Source: Bordetella genomosp. 9
GTDB taxonomy: Bacteria > Pseudomonadota > Gammaproteobacteria > Burkholderiales > Burkholderiaceae_B
Assembly (NCBI RefSeq): GCF_002261425.1
Contig: NZ_NEVJ01000003.1
Location: 2,976,001-3,040,000, forward strand
DNA: 64,000 nt
Reading direction: 5' to 3'
In this document: piece after piece, positions 8,249-17,183 of the stretch
How positions within the stretch are numbered: the first letter of the stretch is position 1
How the letters are laid out: each line of letters starts with the position of its first letter
The notes under the pieces: model-generated
Seen by the model: only the letters and a program-made list of their open reading frames with translations
What the model was told of the DNA's origin: nothing
Database searches by the model: none
Position numbers and translations under genes: made by a program

Positions 8249-9262
8249 TCAGCTGGCGTACTGGACAGGAATCTGCTGGATACCGGCCAGCAACCATCCG
8301 CCCTGCGTCGGTTTAAAGAGGTTCCACACTTCTTCGAAGCGGAAGGCTTCGGCGCCGGGTTCTTCGCGCAGCATGCCGGAGAAGCGCACGCTGGCAAGAT
8401 GGCCATCCGATACGGCTTCGATGCCCAGCAGCTCGGCGTTGAGCAGCACCACTTCGGTCTGGTTGGCGGCGCCCTGGCGTTCCAGCAATTGCGGCTTGAG
8501 TTCGACGATCAGGTCGTCGGTCAGGTACTCGCGCAGGCGGTCGGTGTCGCCGCTGTCCCATACGCCCTGGATGCGAACGAACTGTTCCTTGGCCTGCTTC
8601 AGGAAACCCTGGGTGTCGAAATCGCCCGGCACGAACCAGTTGCCGTCCGCGTCGGCGCGCGGCACGGCGGCGGGCGCCGCGGCGACGGGCTGGGGCGCGG
8701 GCGTGCTGGCGGCGCCAGCCGCGCCGGCGGCCGGCAAGGCCTGGCGCCAGGCCGGCGCCTGCGTGGCCGCGGTATCACCCTGGCGCGCCATGCCGCCGTA
8801 GGCGCCCTGCATGGCCGGCCGCGGGCCGGCGCCGCGCAGGCGGCGGATGATGAACAGCACCGCGAAGACCACCAGGCCGATCAGCAACAGGCTGGACAGC
8901 ATTTCGGCGAACGCGCCCGACAGGCCCATGTGCGACAGCAACGCCGCCAGGCCCAGGCCGGCGGCGATGCCGGCGATGGGCCCCAGCCAGCGCGAGGCGC
9001 CGCTGCGGCTGGCCGCGCCAGCGGCGGCACCCGCCGTCGCGGCGCCCGCTGCCGGCGCCGCGGCGGACGCCGCGGAATTGGCGCCGGACGCAGGCGGCGT
9101 GGTGGCCTGGCGCTGCATGGTCACGTTGGGGGATTGGCGTCCGACGCTGGCGCCGCCGCCCGCGCGGCGGGCTTCGGCGTCGAAGGAAGCGGCGATCATG
9201 GCCGTACCGGTCACGGCGATGAGCGCCGCGGCCAGGAATCGGCGGTAAGAACAGCCTGACAT
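8249..9262 (-). CDS. Tim44-domain membrane protein
   Basis: The 337-residue protein begins with a signal-like hydrophobic segment (about 8-28) ending in ASFDAEARRAGGG, the typical start of bacterial Tim44-like proteins. A long Ala/Pro/Gly-rich region follows, then one or two membrane segments (about 95-140, with SSLLLIGLVVFAVLFIIRRL) and a C-terminal Tim44 domain (about 195-337, with FLKQAKEQFVRIQGVWDSGD) of the fold that in mitochondria tethers the import motor. The bacterial function is not well established. It sits between ubiE and ubiJ on the same strand, but a strong terminator after it argues that it is not simply part of one ubi transcript. Confidence 0.88.
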   Translation of the reverse strand: MSGCSYRRFLAAALIAVTGTAMIAASFDAEARRAGGGASVGRQSPNVTMQRQATTPPASGANSAASAAAPAAGAATAGAAAGAASRSGASRWLGPIAGIAAGLGLAALLSHMGLSGAFAEMLSSLLLIGLVVFAVLFIIRRLRGAGPRPAMQGAYGGMARQGDTAATQAPAWRQALPAAGAAGAASTPAPQPVAAAPAAVPRADADGNWFVPGDFDTQGFLKQAKEQFVRIQGVWDSGDTDRLREYLTDDLIVELKPQLLERQGAANQTEVVLLNAELLGIEAVSDGHLASVRFSGMLREEPGAEAFRFEEVWNLFKPTQGGWLLAGIQQIPVQYAS

Positions 9263-9498
9263 GGTGTGCTCCTGTAATGTCTATGGCGGTTTCCGCGTCG
9301 CCCTGCCCGCGGCGCGGCCCGCGCTGGAAGCGGGGCCGGAAAGACCGGGGGATGACCGCCAGGCTGTCGGCGAACCGCCGGACAAATCACCGGCGAATTC
9401 CCCGAAAAGCTTGGGGATCGGGCTTTCTTACAGAAACCTGAACAACTACAGGATATCCGACTTTTGCCTGAGTAACAAGCGAGCGGCGCCGGGGCCGC

Positions 9499-10287
9499 TC
9501 AGGCCAGGCGCACGCCCTCGTGCAGCGCGACGACGCCGGCGCTCAGATTGAAATACTGCACCCGCTCCAGGCCTGCGGTGCGCAGCATGCCCGCCAGCGT
9601 TTCCTGGTCCGGATGCATGCGTATGGATTCGGCCAGGTAGCGGTAGCTGGCTTCGTCGTTGGCGACCTTGCGGCCCAGCCAGGGCAGCACGTTGAAGGAA
9701 TACCAGTCATAGACCGGCGCCAGCGGCTTGGCCACCCGCGAGAACTCCAGCACCAGCAGCTTGCCGCCCGGCTTGAGCACGCGCGCCATTTCAGCCAGGG
9801 CGCGGTCCTTGTGGGTCATATTGCGCAGGCCGAAGGCGACGCTGACGCGGTCGAAATACGCCGAGGGAAACGGCAGGCGCTCGGCGTCGCAGACGGCCAA
9901 GGGCAGCAGCAGGCCGTCATCCGCGAGGCGGTCGCGGCCGACCCGCAGCATGGAGCCGTTGATATCGGTCAGCCACACCTGGCCTTCCGGGCCGGCGCGG
10001 CGGGCGAAGGCGCGCGCCAGATCGCCCGTGCCGCCGGCGATGTCCAGCACCTTCATGCCGGGGCGCACGGCGGCGCGGCCGATGGTAAAGGCCTTCCACA
10101 CGCGGTGCAGCCCCGCCGACATCAGGTCGTTCATGACGTCGTAGCGCGACGCCACGGAATGGAAGACTTCGGCGACCTTGCCCGCCTTTTCCGTTTCCTG
10201 GACTGTCTTGAAACCGAAATGGGTGGTGCCCTGCGACGAGGCGGACCCCGAGGTGGCCTCGCCCGGCGCGGAATGGGGGTTTTGCAT
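9499..10287 (-). CDS. ubiE: Ubiquinone/menaquinone C-methyltransferase UbiE
   Basis: UbiE is the SAM-dependent C-methyltransferase of ubiquinone synthesis (and of demethylmenaquinone where present). The SAM motif DIAGGTGD lies at residues 82-89, and the family signatures [31 protein letters not shown] and [12 protein letters not shown] are all present. I place the start at ATG 10287 (262 residues, MQNPHSAP...), with GGGAAT upstream; a frame open 30 codons further lacks conservation. The N-terminal extension before FGFKTV is a low-complexity Ser/Gly stretch. It is the first gene of the minus-strand ubi block. Confidence 0.97.
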   Translation of the reverse strand: MQNPHSAPGEATSGSASSQGTTHFGFKTVQETEKAGKVAEVFHSVASRYDVMNDLMSAGLHRVWKAFTIGRAAVRPGMKVLDIAGGTGDLARAFARRAGPEGQVWLTDINGSMLRVGRDRLADDGLLLPLAVCDAERLPFPSAYFDRVSVAFGLRNMTHKDRALAEMARVLKPGGKLLVLEFSRVAKPLAPVYDWYSFNVLPWLGRKVANDEASYRYLAESIRMHPDQETLAGMLRTAGLERVQYFNLSAGVVALHEGVRLA

Positions 10288-10492
10288 AGTGGATTCCCGA
10301 AACAACCAGTTATGGTAGCCGATTGGGGATCGCCGGTCGGGGCCGGGGCAATCGGCGGATGCGGCCAAAGCGGACACGCCGGCCGGGCCGGCGGATGGCG
10401 CGCGTCACATACCTGAAATATTACGGCCATACTATCGCAACGTTCGCTGCCCCCCGCTCAACCCGAGCCCGCCACGCTACGTCGCAATCACC

Positions 10493-11206
10493 ATGTCCAG
10501 CACCATACTAGTTGTCGAAGACGAACCCGCCATCCAGGAACTGATCGCCGTCAATCTGTCGTTCGCTGGCCACAAAGTGCTGCGGGCCTTCGACGCCGAC
10601 CAGGCGCAGACGCTGATACGCGCGGAACTGCCCGACCTGATCCTGCTGGACTGGATGCTGCCCGGTACCTCCGGCCTGTCGCTGGCGCGCAAGCTGCGCG
10701 CGGAAGAGCGCACCCGCACGGTGCCCGTCATCATGCTGACGGCCAAGGGCTCGGAACAGGACAAGGTGGACGGCCTGGAAGCGGGCGCGGACGACTACAT
10801 CACCAAGCCCTTTTCGCCGAAAGAACTGATGGCGCGCATCAAGGCCGTGCTGCGCCGGCGCGCGCCGCAGCTGACAGACGACGTCATCGACGTGGCCGGC
10901 CTGAAGCTGGATCCGGTCACCCATCGCCTGAACGGCGCCGGCCATCCCCTGCAGATCGGCCCGACCGAGTTTCGCCTGCTGCATTTCTTCATGACTCATC
11001 CCGAGCGGGTGTTTTCCCGTTCGCAGCTGCTGGACCAGGTGTGGGGCGACCACGTCTTCGTGGAAGAGCGCACCGTCGACGTCCATATCCGCCGCCTGCG
11101 CAAGGCGCTGGAGCCCACCGGCCACGATATGCATGTGGAAACCGTGCGCGGCAGCGGCTACCGCTTTACAGCGCAGCTGCCGGCCGGTAAAACCACCGCA
11201 CAATGA
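10493..11206 (+). CDS. phoB: Phosphate regulon response regulator PhoB
   Basis: PhoB is the OmpR-family activator of the phosphate-starvation regulon. The 237-residue protein has a receiver domain with the acidic pair D10/E11, phospho-acceptor D53 (LLDWMLPG), T83 and K105 (TKPFSPKEL), then a winged-helix DNA-binding domain (about 130-230) ending [32 protein letters not shown] is characteristic of PhoB. The ATG at 10493 follows a 205-bp gap to the divergent ubiE. The stop overlaps the phoR start. No clear Pho box is seen upstream, and no pst genes lie in the window. Confidence 0.96.
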   Translation: MSSTILVVEDEPAIQELIAVNLSFAGHKVLRAFDADQAQTLIRAELPDLILLDWMLPGTSGLSLARKLRAEERTRTVPVIMLTAKGSEQDKVDGLEAGADDYITKPFSPKELMARIKAVLRRRAPQLTDDVIDVAGLKLDPVTHRLNGAGHPLQIGPTEFRLLHFFMTHPERVFSRSQLLDQVWGDHVFVEERTVDVHIRRLRKALEPTGHDMHVETVRGSGYRFTAQLPAGKTTAQ

Positions 11207-12507
11207 TTTTGTTGCGCACGATATTGGTGATCGCCGCCTGGGCGATCCTGGCGGTACTGGCCCAATGGCTGTTGGGCAATCCCTTGGGCTGGGCGTTGAT
11301 GTGCGCCGGACTGGCGGTCACGCTGCTGGCCCGCAGCGCGCGCCTGCAGCGCGTATCGCTATGGGCGCGCAACCCCGAATCGGCGCCGCCCGCCGCCGTG
11401 GGTCCCTGGGACGACATCCTGGCCCCGCTGTACCGCTACCTGCGCGGCCAGGCGCGCCAGTTGATGGAAAGCCGCGACGCCATGCAGGGCATGCTGGCGG
11501 CGGCCCAGGCGCTGCCCGATGGCGCCGTCACGCTGAACCAGGATCTGCAGATCGACTGGTGCAACCGCGTGGCGCGCCAGCACCTCGGGCTGCGGCTGCC
11601 GGCCGATCGCGGCAGCAACCTGCTGAATCTGGTGCGCGCGCCCGAGTTCATCGAATACAGCCGCCAGGATGACTGGCCCGAGCCCATCCTGGTGCGCATG
11701 GCCGTGGGCAGCCAGGAGCGCCTGCTGATGATGCAGCTGACGGCCTACGCGCGCGATCAGCGGCTGCTGATCACCCGCGACGTCACCCAGATCGAAAAGC
11801 TGGAAACCACGCGGCGCGATTTCGTCGCCAACGTCTCGCACGAACTGCGCACGCCGCTGACGGTACTGGCGGGTTTCCTGGAAACCATGCGCGAGATGCC
11901 GGACGAGGCCCTGAGCCGCGACCAGCGCGAGCAATACCTGACGATGATGCACGAGCAGGCGCAACGCATGCAGGCCATCGTCGCCGACCTGCTCACGCTG
12001 TCGACGCTGGAATCCTCGCCCAACGCCGAACCGCATCGCGTGCGCATGACGACGCTGCTGCAGACGGCGCGCCAGCAGACCGAGGCGCTGTCGGCCGGAC
12101 GGCATGCGCTGACCTGGCAGCTGGACGAAGGCGTGGACCTGCTGGGCGCCGAAAGCGAGCTGTCTTCGGCGATCTCCAATCTGCTGACCAACGCCGTGCG
12201 GTATACGCCGGAGGCCGGCACGATCACCGTACGCTGGGAGCGCCTGCCGGAAGGCGGCGCGCGCTACAGCGTGCAGGACACCGGCATCGGCATCGCCGCG
12301 CGCCACATTCCGCGGCTGACCGAACGCTTCTACCGCGTGGATCGCGGCCGTTCGCGCGCGGTGGGCGGCACCGGCCTGGGCCTGGCGATCACCAAGCACA
12401 TCGCCATGCGCCACGATGCCGAACTGAGCATCGCCAGCGAAGTCGGCAAGGGCAGCACGTTTTCGCTGATCTTCCCGCCGGACCGCGTGGTCGACAGCGA
12501 CGCCTGA
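11203..12507 (+). CDS. phoR: Phosphate regulon sensor histidine kinase PhoR
   Basis: PhoR phosphorylates PhoB at low phosphate and dephosphorylates it at high phosphate through the Pst/PhoU complex. The 434-residue protein has two N-terminal membrane segments (about 5-24 and 27-43), a PAS-like domain (about 95-190), the HisKA domain with H213 in [13 protein letters not shown], and a HATPase domain with the N box ([14 protein letters not shown]), DTGIGIA and GTGLGLAI. There is no large periplasmic loop, as usual for PhoR. Its ATG overlaps the phoB stop (ATGA), so the pair is translationally coupled. Confidence 0.95.
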   Translation: MILLRTILVIAAWAILAVLAQWLLGNPLGWALMCAGLAVTLLARSARLQRVSLWARNPESAPPAAVGPWDDILAPLYRYLRGQARQLMESRDAMQGMLAAAQALPDGAVTLNQDLQIDWCNRVARQHLGLRLPADRGSNLLNLVRAPEFIEYSRQDDWPEPILVRMAVGSQERLLMMQLTAYARDQRLLITRDVTQIEKLETTRRDFVANVSHELRTPLTVLAGFLETMREMPDEALSRDQREQYLTMMHEQAQRMQAIVADLLTLSTLESSPNAEPHRVRMTTLLQTARQQTEALSAGRHALTWQLDEGVDLLGAESELSSAISNLLTNAVRYTPEAGTITVRWERLPEGGARYSVQDTGIGIAARHIPRLTERFYRVDRGRSRAVGGTGLGLAITKHIAMRHDAELSIASEVGKGSTFSLIFPPDRVVDSDA

Positions 12508-12685
12508 GCGCCGCGCCCCGATTCGCCCTGACGCGGGTGGGGTTTACCCGGAGGTCGGCGCCGCTCCCTGGCATGATGGTTGCGAGATTTTCATCTCCGT
12601 CTCGCCCCACGGGGATCGCACGGCCCGTCCGGCCAGGCGATCCCGGATCGGGCACATCGAGCAACTCAAGCAGGGAGCCTGCAGC

Positions 12686-13885
12686 ATGACGCGTATCGTC
12701 CTGTTCGAAAATATCCATCCCAGCGGCGTCGCGGTTTTCCGCGACGCGGGCTACACCGATATACAGACGTACGCGTCGTCCCTGCCGCCGGCCGAATTGC
12801 GCGCCGCGCTGGAAGGCGCCGAAGTCGTGGGCATCCGCTCGCGCACCCATCTGGACGCCGCCCTGTTCGAACAGCTGCGCGATCTGCGGGTGGTGGGCTG
12901 CTTCTGCATCGGCACCAACCAGGTGGACACGGAAAGCGCCATGAACCACGGCATACCCGTGTTCAATGCGCCGTTTTCCAATACGCGTTCGGTGGCCGAA
13001 CTGGTGCTGGCGGAAGCCATCATGCTGCTGCGCCGGATCCCGGAAAAAAACGCCCGCGTGCACCAGGGCCACTGGGACAAGACGGCGTCCGGCGCCTTCG
13101 AGGCGCGCGGCAAGACGCTGGGCGTGATCGGCTACGGCAACATCGGTTCGCAGGTGGGCACGCTGGCCGAAAGCGTCGGCATGCGCGTCGTCTATCACGA
13201 CGTGGAAGCCAAGCTGCCGCTGGGCAATGCGCATGCGGTCACCACCCTGGGCGAATTGCTCGCGCAGAGCGACGTGGTCACGCTGCACGTCCCGGGCGGC
13301 CGCAGCACGGAAAACATCATGAACGCCGAGACGCTGGCGCAGATGAAGCGCGGCGCGATACTGATCAACGCGTCGCGCGGGACGGTGGTGGACATCGACG
13401 CGCTGCATGGCGCCCTGGCCTCGCAGCACCTGGCGGGCGCCGCGCTGGACGTCTTCCCGGTCGAGCCCAAGAGCGTGGACGAACCGCTGGCCAATCCGCT
13501 GATCGGCTTGCCCAACGTGATCCTGACCCCGCACATCGCCGGCAGCACGCAGGAATCCCAGGAAAACATCGGCCGCGAAGTGGCGGAAAAACTGGTGCGC
13601 TACCTGCAGGCCGGCACGACGAAGTGGGCGGTCAATTTCCCGGAACTGCCCTTCACCGAACGGACCGGCAGCGCGCGCATCCTGCACATCCATCGCAACG
13701 TGCCCGGGGCGCTCGGCACGCTGGACAACCTGCTGGCGCAGCATGGGCTGAACATCGTCAGCCAGAACCTGCAGACCCGCGGCGATATCGGCTATGTGGT
13801 GACGGACGTGGACGGTGTCGTCAGCGACGACATCATGCAGACCCTGTGCGGCCACCCCGTGACGATACGCTGCCAGCGCATCTAG
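12686..13885 (+). CDS. serA: D-3-phosphoglycerate dehydrogenase SerA
   Basis: SerA oxidises 3-phosphoglycerate to 3-phosphohydroxypyruvate, the first step of serine synthesis. The 399-residue protein is the E. coli-like type: NAD-binding GYGNIG at 149-154, catalytic R231 (NASRGTVVD), E260 (DVFPVEP) and H293 (LTPHIAGST), and a C-terminal ACT domain from about 330 (HRNVPGALGTLDNLLAQHG) that normally binds serine for feedback inhibition. The start at 12686 follows CAAGCAGGGAGCC. It stands alone, 178 bp after phoR, and its last codons overlap the convergent LysR gene by four bases. Confidence 0.96.
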   Translation: MTRIVLFENIHPSGVAVFRDAGYTDIQTYASSLPPAELRAALEGAEVVGIRSRTHLDAALFEQLRDLRVVGCFCIGTNQVDTESAMNHGIPVFNAPFSNTRSVAELVLAEAIMLLRRIPEKNARVHQGHWDKTASGAFEARGKTLGVIGYGNIGSQVGTLAESVGMRVVYHDVEAKLPLGNAHAVTTLGELLAQSDVVTLHVPGGRSTENIMNAETLAQMKRGAILINASRGTVVDIDALHGALASQHLAGAALDVFPVEPKSVDEPLANPLIGLPNVILTPHIAGSTQESQENIGREVAEKLVRYLQAGTTKWAVNFPELPFTERTGSARILHIHRNVPGALGTLDNLLAQHGLNIVSQNLQTRGDIGYVVTDVDGVVSDDIMQTLCGHPVTIRCQRI

Positions 13886-14745
13886 GCGGACAAGGCCGCC
13901 TTAAGGCAGGCCACCATGCGGGCGGCGACGCCGTTCGCATCGGCGGAACGGCGGATGACGATACCGATCTCCCGGTCGAAGCCCGCCGCGCCCAGGTCCA
14001 GCAGCCGCAGGCCCGTGGCGTCCATCTGGCGCGTGCGCGGCATCACCGCCACGCCCAGGCCGGCGCGGACCAGATTCGCGATGGCGTCGATCTCGTCCAG
14101 CTCCACGGCTTCATGCACCGTCAGGCGATGGCGCCGCAGAAAGGCATCGACGAGCCGGCCGCCGAAAGACGTCCGGTCATAGCGGATGAAAGGTTGGCTG
14201 GCCAGGGCCTCGCGCCATGGGATGTCCGGCAGGGAATCCGGCACCGCCAGCACCATGGGTTCGCTCATCAGGGGATGCCACGCCAGCTCGTGCGGCAGGT
14301 TGAAGGGCGGGCGGATCAGCACCGCCAGATCGACTTCCGCGGCATCCACCTGTCCCAGCAGGGACAGCGAGACACCCGGCACGATGCGCACGCTGACGTC
14401 GGGGAAATCGGCTCGAAACAGGCCCAGGGCGCGCACCAGCAGGTCCTGCTGCACCGAGGCGATGGCGGCCACCCGCAGGGATCCGGTGACGTGCCCGCCG
14501 CCCGCCTGCGCCACCATGCGGTTCACCAAGCCCAGTATTTCCTCGGCCTGCGCCAGTATTTCGCGGCCGGCGTCGTTCAGCTGGGCCGACCGCGCGGTGC
14601 GATCGAACAGCGACACGCCCAGGAATTCCTCCAGCCGGCGGATCTGCGCGCTGACCGCCGACTGCGTCAGGCCGAGCTTGCGCCCCGCCCCGGTAAAGGT
14701 ACCGTCGCGGGCCACGGCGACGAAGGTTTGGAATTCAGTGAGCAT
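13882..14745 (-). CDS. LysR-family regulator, divergent from the VOC/5-oxoprolinase cluster
   Basis: The 287-residue protein has an N-terminal winged helix (residues 1-60: LTEFQTFVAVARDGTFTGAG, LTQSAVSAQIRRLEEFLGV) and a C-terminal periplasmic-binding-like effector domain. The start at ATG 14745 gives the standard LysR N-terminus; the frame is open 25 codons further but without similarity. It is transcribed away from the VOC gene, and a perfect AGCAT-N11-ATGCT site lies in the shared spacer, so it most likely controls the VOC-pxpB-pxpC-pxpA unit and itself. The effector is unknown; 5-oxoproline is a guess from context. Confidence 0.9.
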   Translation of the reverse strand: MLTEFQTFVAVARDGTFTGAGRKLGLTQSAVSAQIRRLEEFLGVSLFDRTARSAQLNDAGREILAQAEEILGLVNRMVAQAGGGHVTGSLRVAAIASVQQDLLVRALGLFRADFPDVSVRIVPGVSLSLLGQVDAAEVDLAVLIRPPFNLPHELAWHPLMSEPMVLAVPDSLPDIPWREALASQPFIRYDRTSFGGRLVDAFLRRHRLTVHEAVELDEIDAIANLVRAGLGVAVMPRTRQMDATGLRLLDLGAAGFDREIGIVIRRSADANGVAARMVACLKAALSA

Positions 14746-14769
14746 GACGAGTAGGCAGCACGTTACGGC

Positions 14770-14790
14770 AGCATTTATAAAATTGATGCT
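14770..14790. promoter_or_regulatory. LysR-type operator (T-N11-A)
   Basis: AGCAT, 11 bases, ATGCT: a perfect 5-bp dyad with exactly the T-N11-A spacing of LysR-family binding sites. It lies 25 bp before the LysR start and 85 bp before the VOC start, inside an unusually A/T-rich spacer (14746-14874). Confidence 0.6.
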
Positions 14791-14874
14791 AAGTCCCAAA
14801 AAATATCGTTTTTCAATCAAAAAAACAATTCATACACTAGCGTTTTCGTTTTTCCGATTCCTGGAGTGATCCGT

Positions 14875-15306
14875 ATGAGTGCCCAAGCAGCCATGCCCCC
14901 TTTCCATCTGGCTTTCCCGGTTCGGGACATCGCCGAAGCGCGCCGCTTCTACGGCGAGCTGCTGGGCTGTTCGGAAGGGCGCAGCGCGCCGGAATGGGTG
15001 GACTTCAATTTCTACGGCCACCAGGTCGTCGCCCACCTGGCGCCGGACGAATGCGGCCACAAGCAGACCAGCTCGGTGGATGACCACGACGTGCCGGTGC
15101 GCCACTTCGGCGCCGTGCTGTCCATGGAGCAATGGCAGGCCATGGCGGACAAGCTGACCGCCGCCGGCACCAAGTTCGTGATCGAGCCCTATATCCGTTT
15201 CAAGGGCGAAGTCGGCGAACAGGCCACGATGTTCTTCATGGACCCGTCGGGCAATGCCCTGGAGTTCAAGGCCTTCAAGAACATGGATTCGCTGTTCGCC
15301 AAGTAA
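14875..15306 (+). CDS. VOC (glyoxalase/dioxygenase fold) family protein
   Basis: The 143-residue protein has the paired beta-alpha-beta-beta-beta modules of the vicinal oxygen chelate superfamily: FHLAFPVRDIAEARRFYGELLGC at the start and FFMDPSGNALEFKAF at the end, with candidate metal ligands H11 and E134. Relatives act as glyoxalases, dioxygenases or resistance proteins, so the substrate cannot be named. The ATG at 14875 is chosen because CTGGAG lies 8 bases upstream; a GTG at 14866 in the same frame overlaps that site. It lies 13 bp before pxpB, suggesting it is the first gene of the pxp transcript under the divergent LysR protein. Confidence 0.88.
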   Translation: MSAQAAMPPFHLAFPVRDIAEARRFYGELLGCSEGRSAPEWVDFNFYGHQVVAHLAPDECGHKQTSSVDDHDVPVRHFGAVLSMEQWQAMADKLTAAGTKFVIEPYIRFKGEVGEQATMFFMDPSGNALEFKAFKNMDSLFAK

Positions 15307-15319
15307 GGCGCGGCGGCAC

Positions 15320-16102
15320 GTGGACGCAGCGCCCGATCACCCGGCGCCCTGGCGCATCCATGCGCAGGGCGATCGCTGCCTGTTGATCGTCCTGGGCGAC
15401 GCCATCGATGCGTCGATCGGACGCCGCTGCCTGGCTGTGGCGCGGTTGCTGCGCGATGCCGCCTTGCCCGGCGTCACCGACGTCGTGCCGTCGTTCGCGG
15501 CGGTGGCGGTGCACTATGCGCCGCTGCCGGCGCATGCCGGCGTCGGCCAGGGTGGGTTCACCCAGGGCGGTCCCACGCAGGGCAGCCCCGTCCAGGGCGG
15601 CCCCACCTTCAGTTCGCTGGCCGGGGCGATCGAGCAATTGCTCTCGCAAGGCATTCCCGAAGACGACAGCGCCGCGCGCGACGTCGATATCCCCGTCTGC
15701 TACGGCGGCGAACATGGCCCCGACCTGCAGGACGTCGCCCGCGCCGCCGGGATGACGCCGGAAAAAGTCGTCGCCCTGCATACGCGCCCGGGCAGCATGG
15801 TGTTCATGCTGGGCTTCGCGCCCGGCCACCCGTACATCGGCGTCCACGACGCCCGGCTGGACCTGCCCCGCCGCGCGTCGCCGCGCACCGCCGTGCCGCA
15901 GGGATCGGTGGCCATCGCGAACCGGCAGACCGTCATCTATCCCAGCCGGCTGCCCGGCGGCTGGAACATCATCGGCGCCACCCCCTTGAAGCTGTTCGAT
16001 CCGGCGCGCGAGCCCGCTTCGCTATTGCAGCCGGGCGATCGCGTCCATTTCGTGCCCATCGACGCCGCCACCTTCGCGCGCATGCAAGCGGAGCAATCAT
16101 GA
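15320..16102 (+). CDS. pxpB: 5-oxoprolinase subunit PxpB with an internal repeat insertion
   Basis: PxpB is one of three subunits of the ATP-dependent bacterial 5-oxoprolinase, which opens 5-oxo-L-proline (pyroglutamate) to glutamate. The frame carries the diagnostic segments FMLGFAPGHPYIG, RTAVPQGSVAIANRQTVIYP and GGWNIIGATP. I choose GTG at 15320 (260 residues), which sits after AAGG and gives a normal N-terminus (WRIHAQGDRCLLIVLGD). Most upstream alternatives run into the VOC gene. Residues 77-96 are four copies of a five-residue Gln/Gly/Pro/Thr unit, absent from typical PxpB and probably a surface loop. Formerly called allophanate hydrolase subunit 1 or KipI-like; the linked pxpC and pxpA support 5-oxoprolinase. 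Confidence 0.92.
   Translation: MDAAPDHPAPWRIHAQGDRCLLIVLGDAIDASIGRRCLAVARLLRDAALPGVTDVVPSFAAVAVHYAPLPAHAGVGQGGFTQGGPTQGSPVQGGPTFSSLAGAIEQLLSQGIPEDDSAARDVDIPVCYGGEHGPDLQDVARAAGMTPEKVVALHTRPGSMVFMLGFAPGHPYIGVHDARLDLPRRASPRTAVPQGSVAIANRQTVIYPSRLPGGWNIIGATPLKLFDPAREPASLLQPGDRVHFVPIDAATFARMQAEQS
15548..15607 (+). repeat. Four 15-bp tandem repeats inside pxpB
   Basis: Units start at 15548, 15563, 15578 and 15593, each beginning CAGGG and ending in a C-rich half. They translate in frame as QGGFT, QGGPT, QGSPV and QGGPT. A 15-bp unit keeps the reading frame whatever the copy number. Confidence 0.9.
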
Positions 16103-16133
16103 TCATGGCCGCGCCGCGACAGGAGCCCGGGCG

Positions 16134-17171
16134 GTGACCGTGTCCGTACTGAAACCGGGCCTGCTGTCCTCGTTCCAGGACCTGGGGCGCCTGGGCTACC
16201 AGCATCAAGGCATACCCGCGGCGGGCGCCATGGATCCGCGCGCCCATCGGCTGGCCAGCCTGCTGGCCGGCAACGACCCCGCGCGCACGGCCTCGCTGGA
16301 AATCACCCTGCGCGGGCCGACGCTGCGCTTCGACCGCGCCGCCTGTTTCGCGCTGGGCGGCGCGTCGCTGGGCGCGGCGTTGAACGGCAAGCCCCTGCCG
16401 ACGAACCGGCCCCTGCTCGCCCGCGCCGGCGATATCCTGTCTTTCGAAACGAGCGCCGGCGACGCGCTGCCGGCGGGCGCCGCGCCGGGCCTGCGCGCCT
16501 ACCTGGCGGTCCACGGCGGCTTCGACCTGCCACGCGTGATGGGCAGCGAAAGCGCCTACCTGCGCAGCGGTTTCGGCGGCTATCAGGGCCGCGCGCTGGC
16601 CAGGGGCGATACGGTCGCGCTGCGCGCATGCCTGAAGACCGGCCACCTGGACGCGCTTGAAGACGCGCTGTGGGACACGCGCGTGTACCTGCCGTCGACG
16701 CTGGCCGCGCAATCCCGCGGCAGCGTGCGCGCGATGCCCGGACGCCAATGGGCGGACTTCACGGCCGCCGCGCGCGACGCCTTCGCCGGCGACGCCTTCC
16801 TGGTGACGCCGCAGTCCGAGCGCATGGGATACCGGCTCAGCGGCCCTGCCCTGGCCATGACCGCGCCCCGCCAGATGCTGTCGGAAGCCACCTGTTTCGG
16901 CACCGTGCAGGTGCCCGCCGACGGCGCGCCCATCGTATTGATGGCGGACCGCCAGACCACCGGCGGCTACCCGAAGATCGCCCAGGTCGCCAGCATCGAT
17001 CTCCCGCTCTTGGCACAGACGGCCCCGGGTAGCACCATACGGTTTGCAATGATCACCCTGGAGGACGCGCAGCGGCTGGACGGCGAGCGGGAAACCGCCT
17101 TCGATCGCCTGGCCACGGCGCTGGCGCCTCTGCGCGCGCTCTACGCGCGCCACACAGCCGAATTGAACTGA
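16134..17171 (+). CDS. pxpC: 5-oxoprolinase subunit PxpC
   Basis: PxpC is the biotin-dependent-carboxylase-like subunit of 5-oxoprolinase (formerly allophanate hydrolase subunit 2/KipA). The 345-residue protein shows the family blocks: LLSSFQDLGRLGYQHQGIPAAGAMDPRAH near the N-terminus, YLAVHGGFDLPRVMGS at about 123-138, and MADRQTTGGYPKIAQV at about 270-285. GTG at 16134 gives the usual start just before SVLKPGLLSSFQD; 31 bp separate it from pxpB. It forms the functional enzyme with PxpB and PxpA encoded on either side. Confidence 0.94.
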   Translation: MTVSVLKPGLLSSFQDLGRLGYQHQGIPAAGAMDPRAHRLASLLAGNDPARTASLEITLRGPTLRFDRAACFALGGASLGAALNGKPLPTNRPLLARAGDILSFETSAGDALPAGAAPGLRAYLAVHGGFDLPRVMGSESAYLRSGFGGYQGRALARGDTVALRACLKTGHLDALEDALWDTRVYLPSTLAAQSRGSVRAMPGRQWADFTAAARDAFAGDAFLVTPQSERMGYRLSGPALAMTAPRQMLSEATCFGTVQVPADGAPIVLMADRQTTGGYPKIAQVASIDLPLLAQTAPGSTIRFAMITLEDAQRLDGERETAFDRLATALAPLRALYARHTAELN

Positions 17172-17183
17172 CGGAGCATGGCC

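Noticed and set aside
9391..9420. Hairpin TTCCCCGAAAAGCTTGGGGA as a ubiE terminator
   Set aside because: Short stem without a T-run on the relevant strand; could be incidental.
12389..14754. Long frames on both strands over serA and the LysR gene
   Set aside because: Shadows of serA (plus) and LysR (minus); none shows a family motif.
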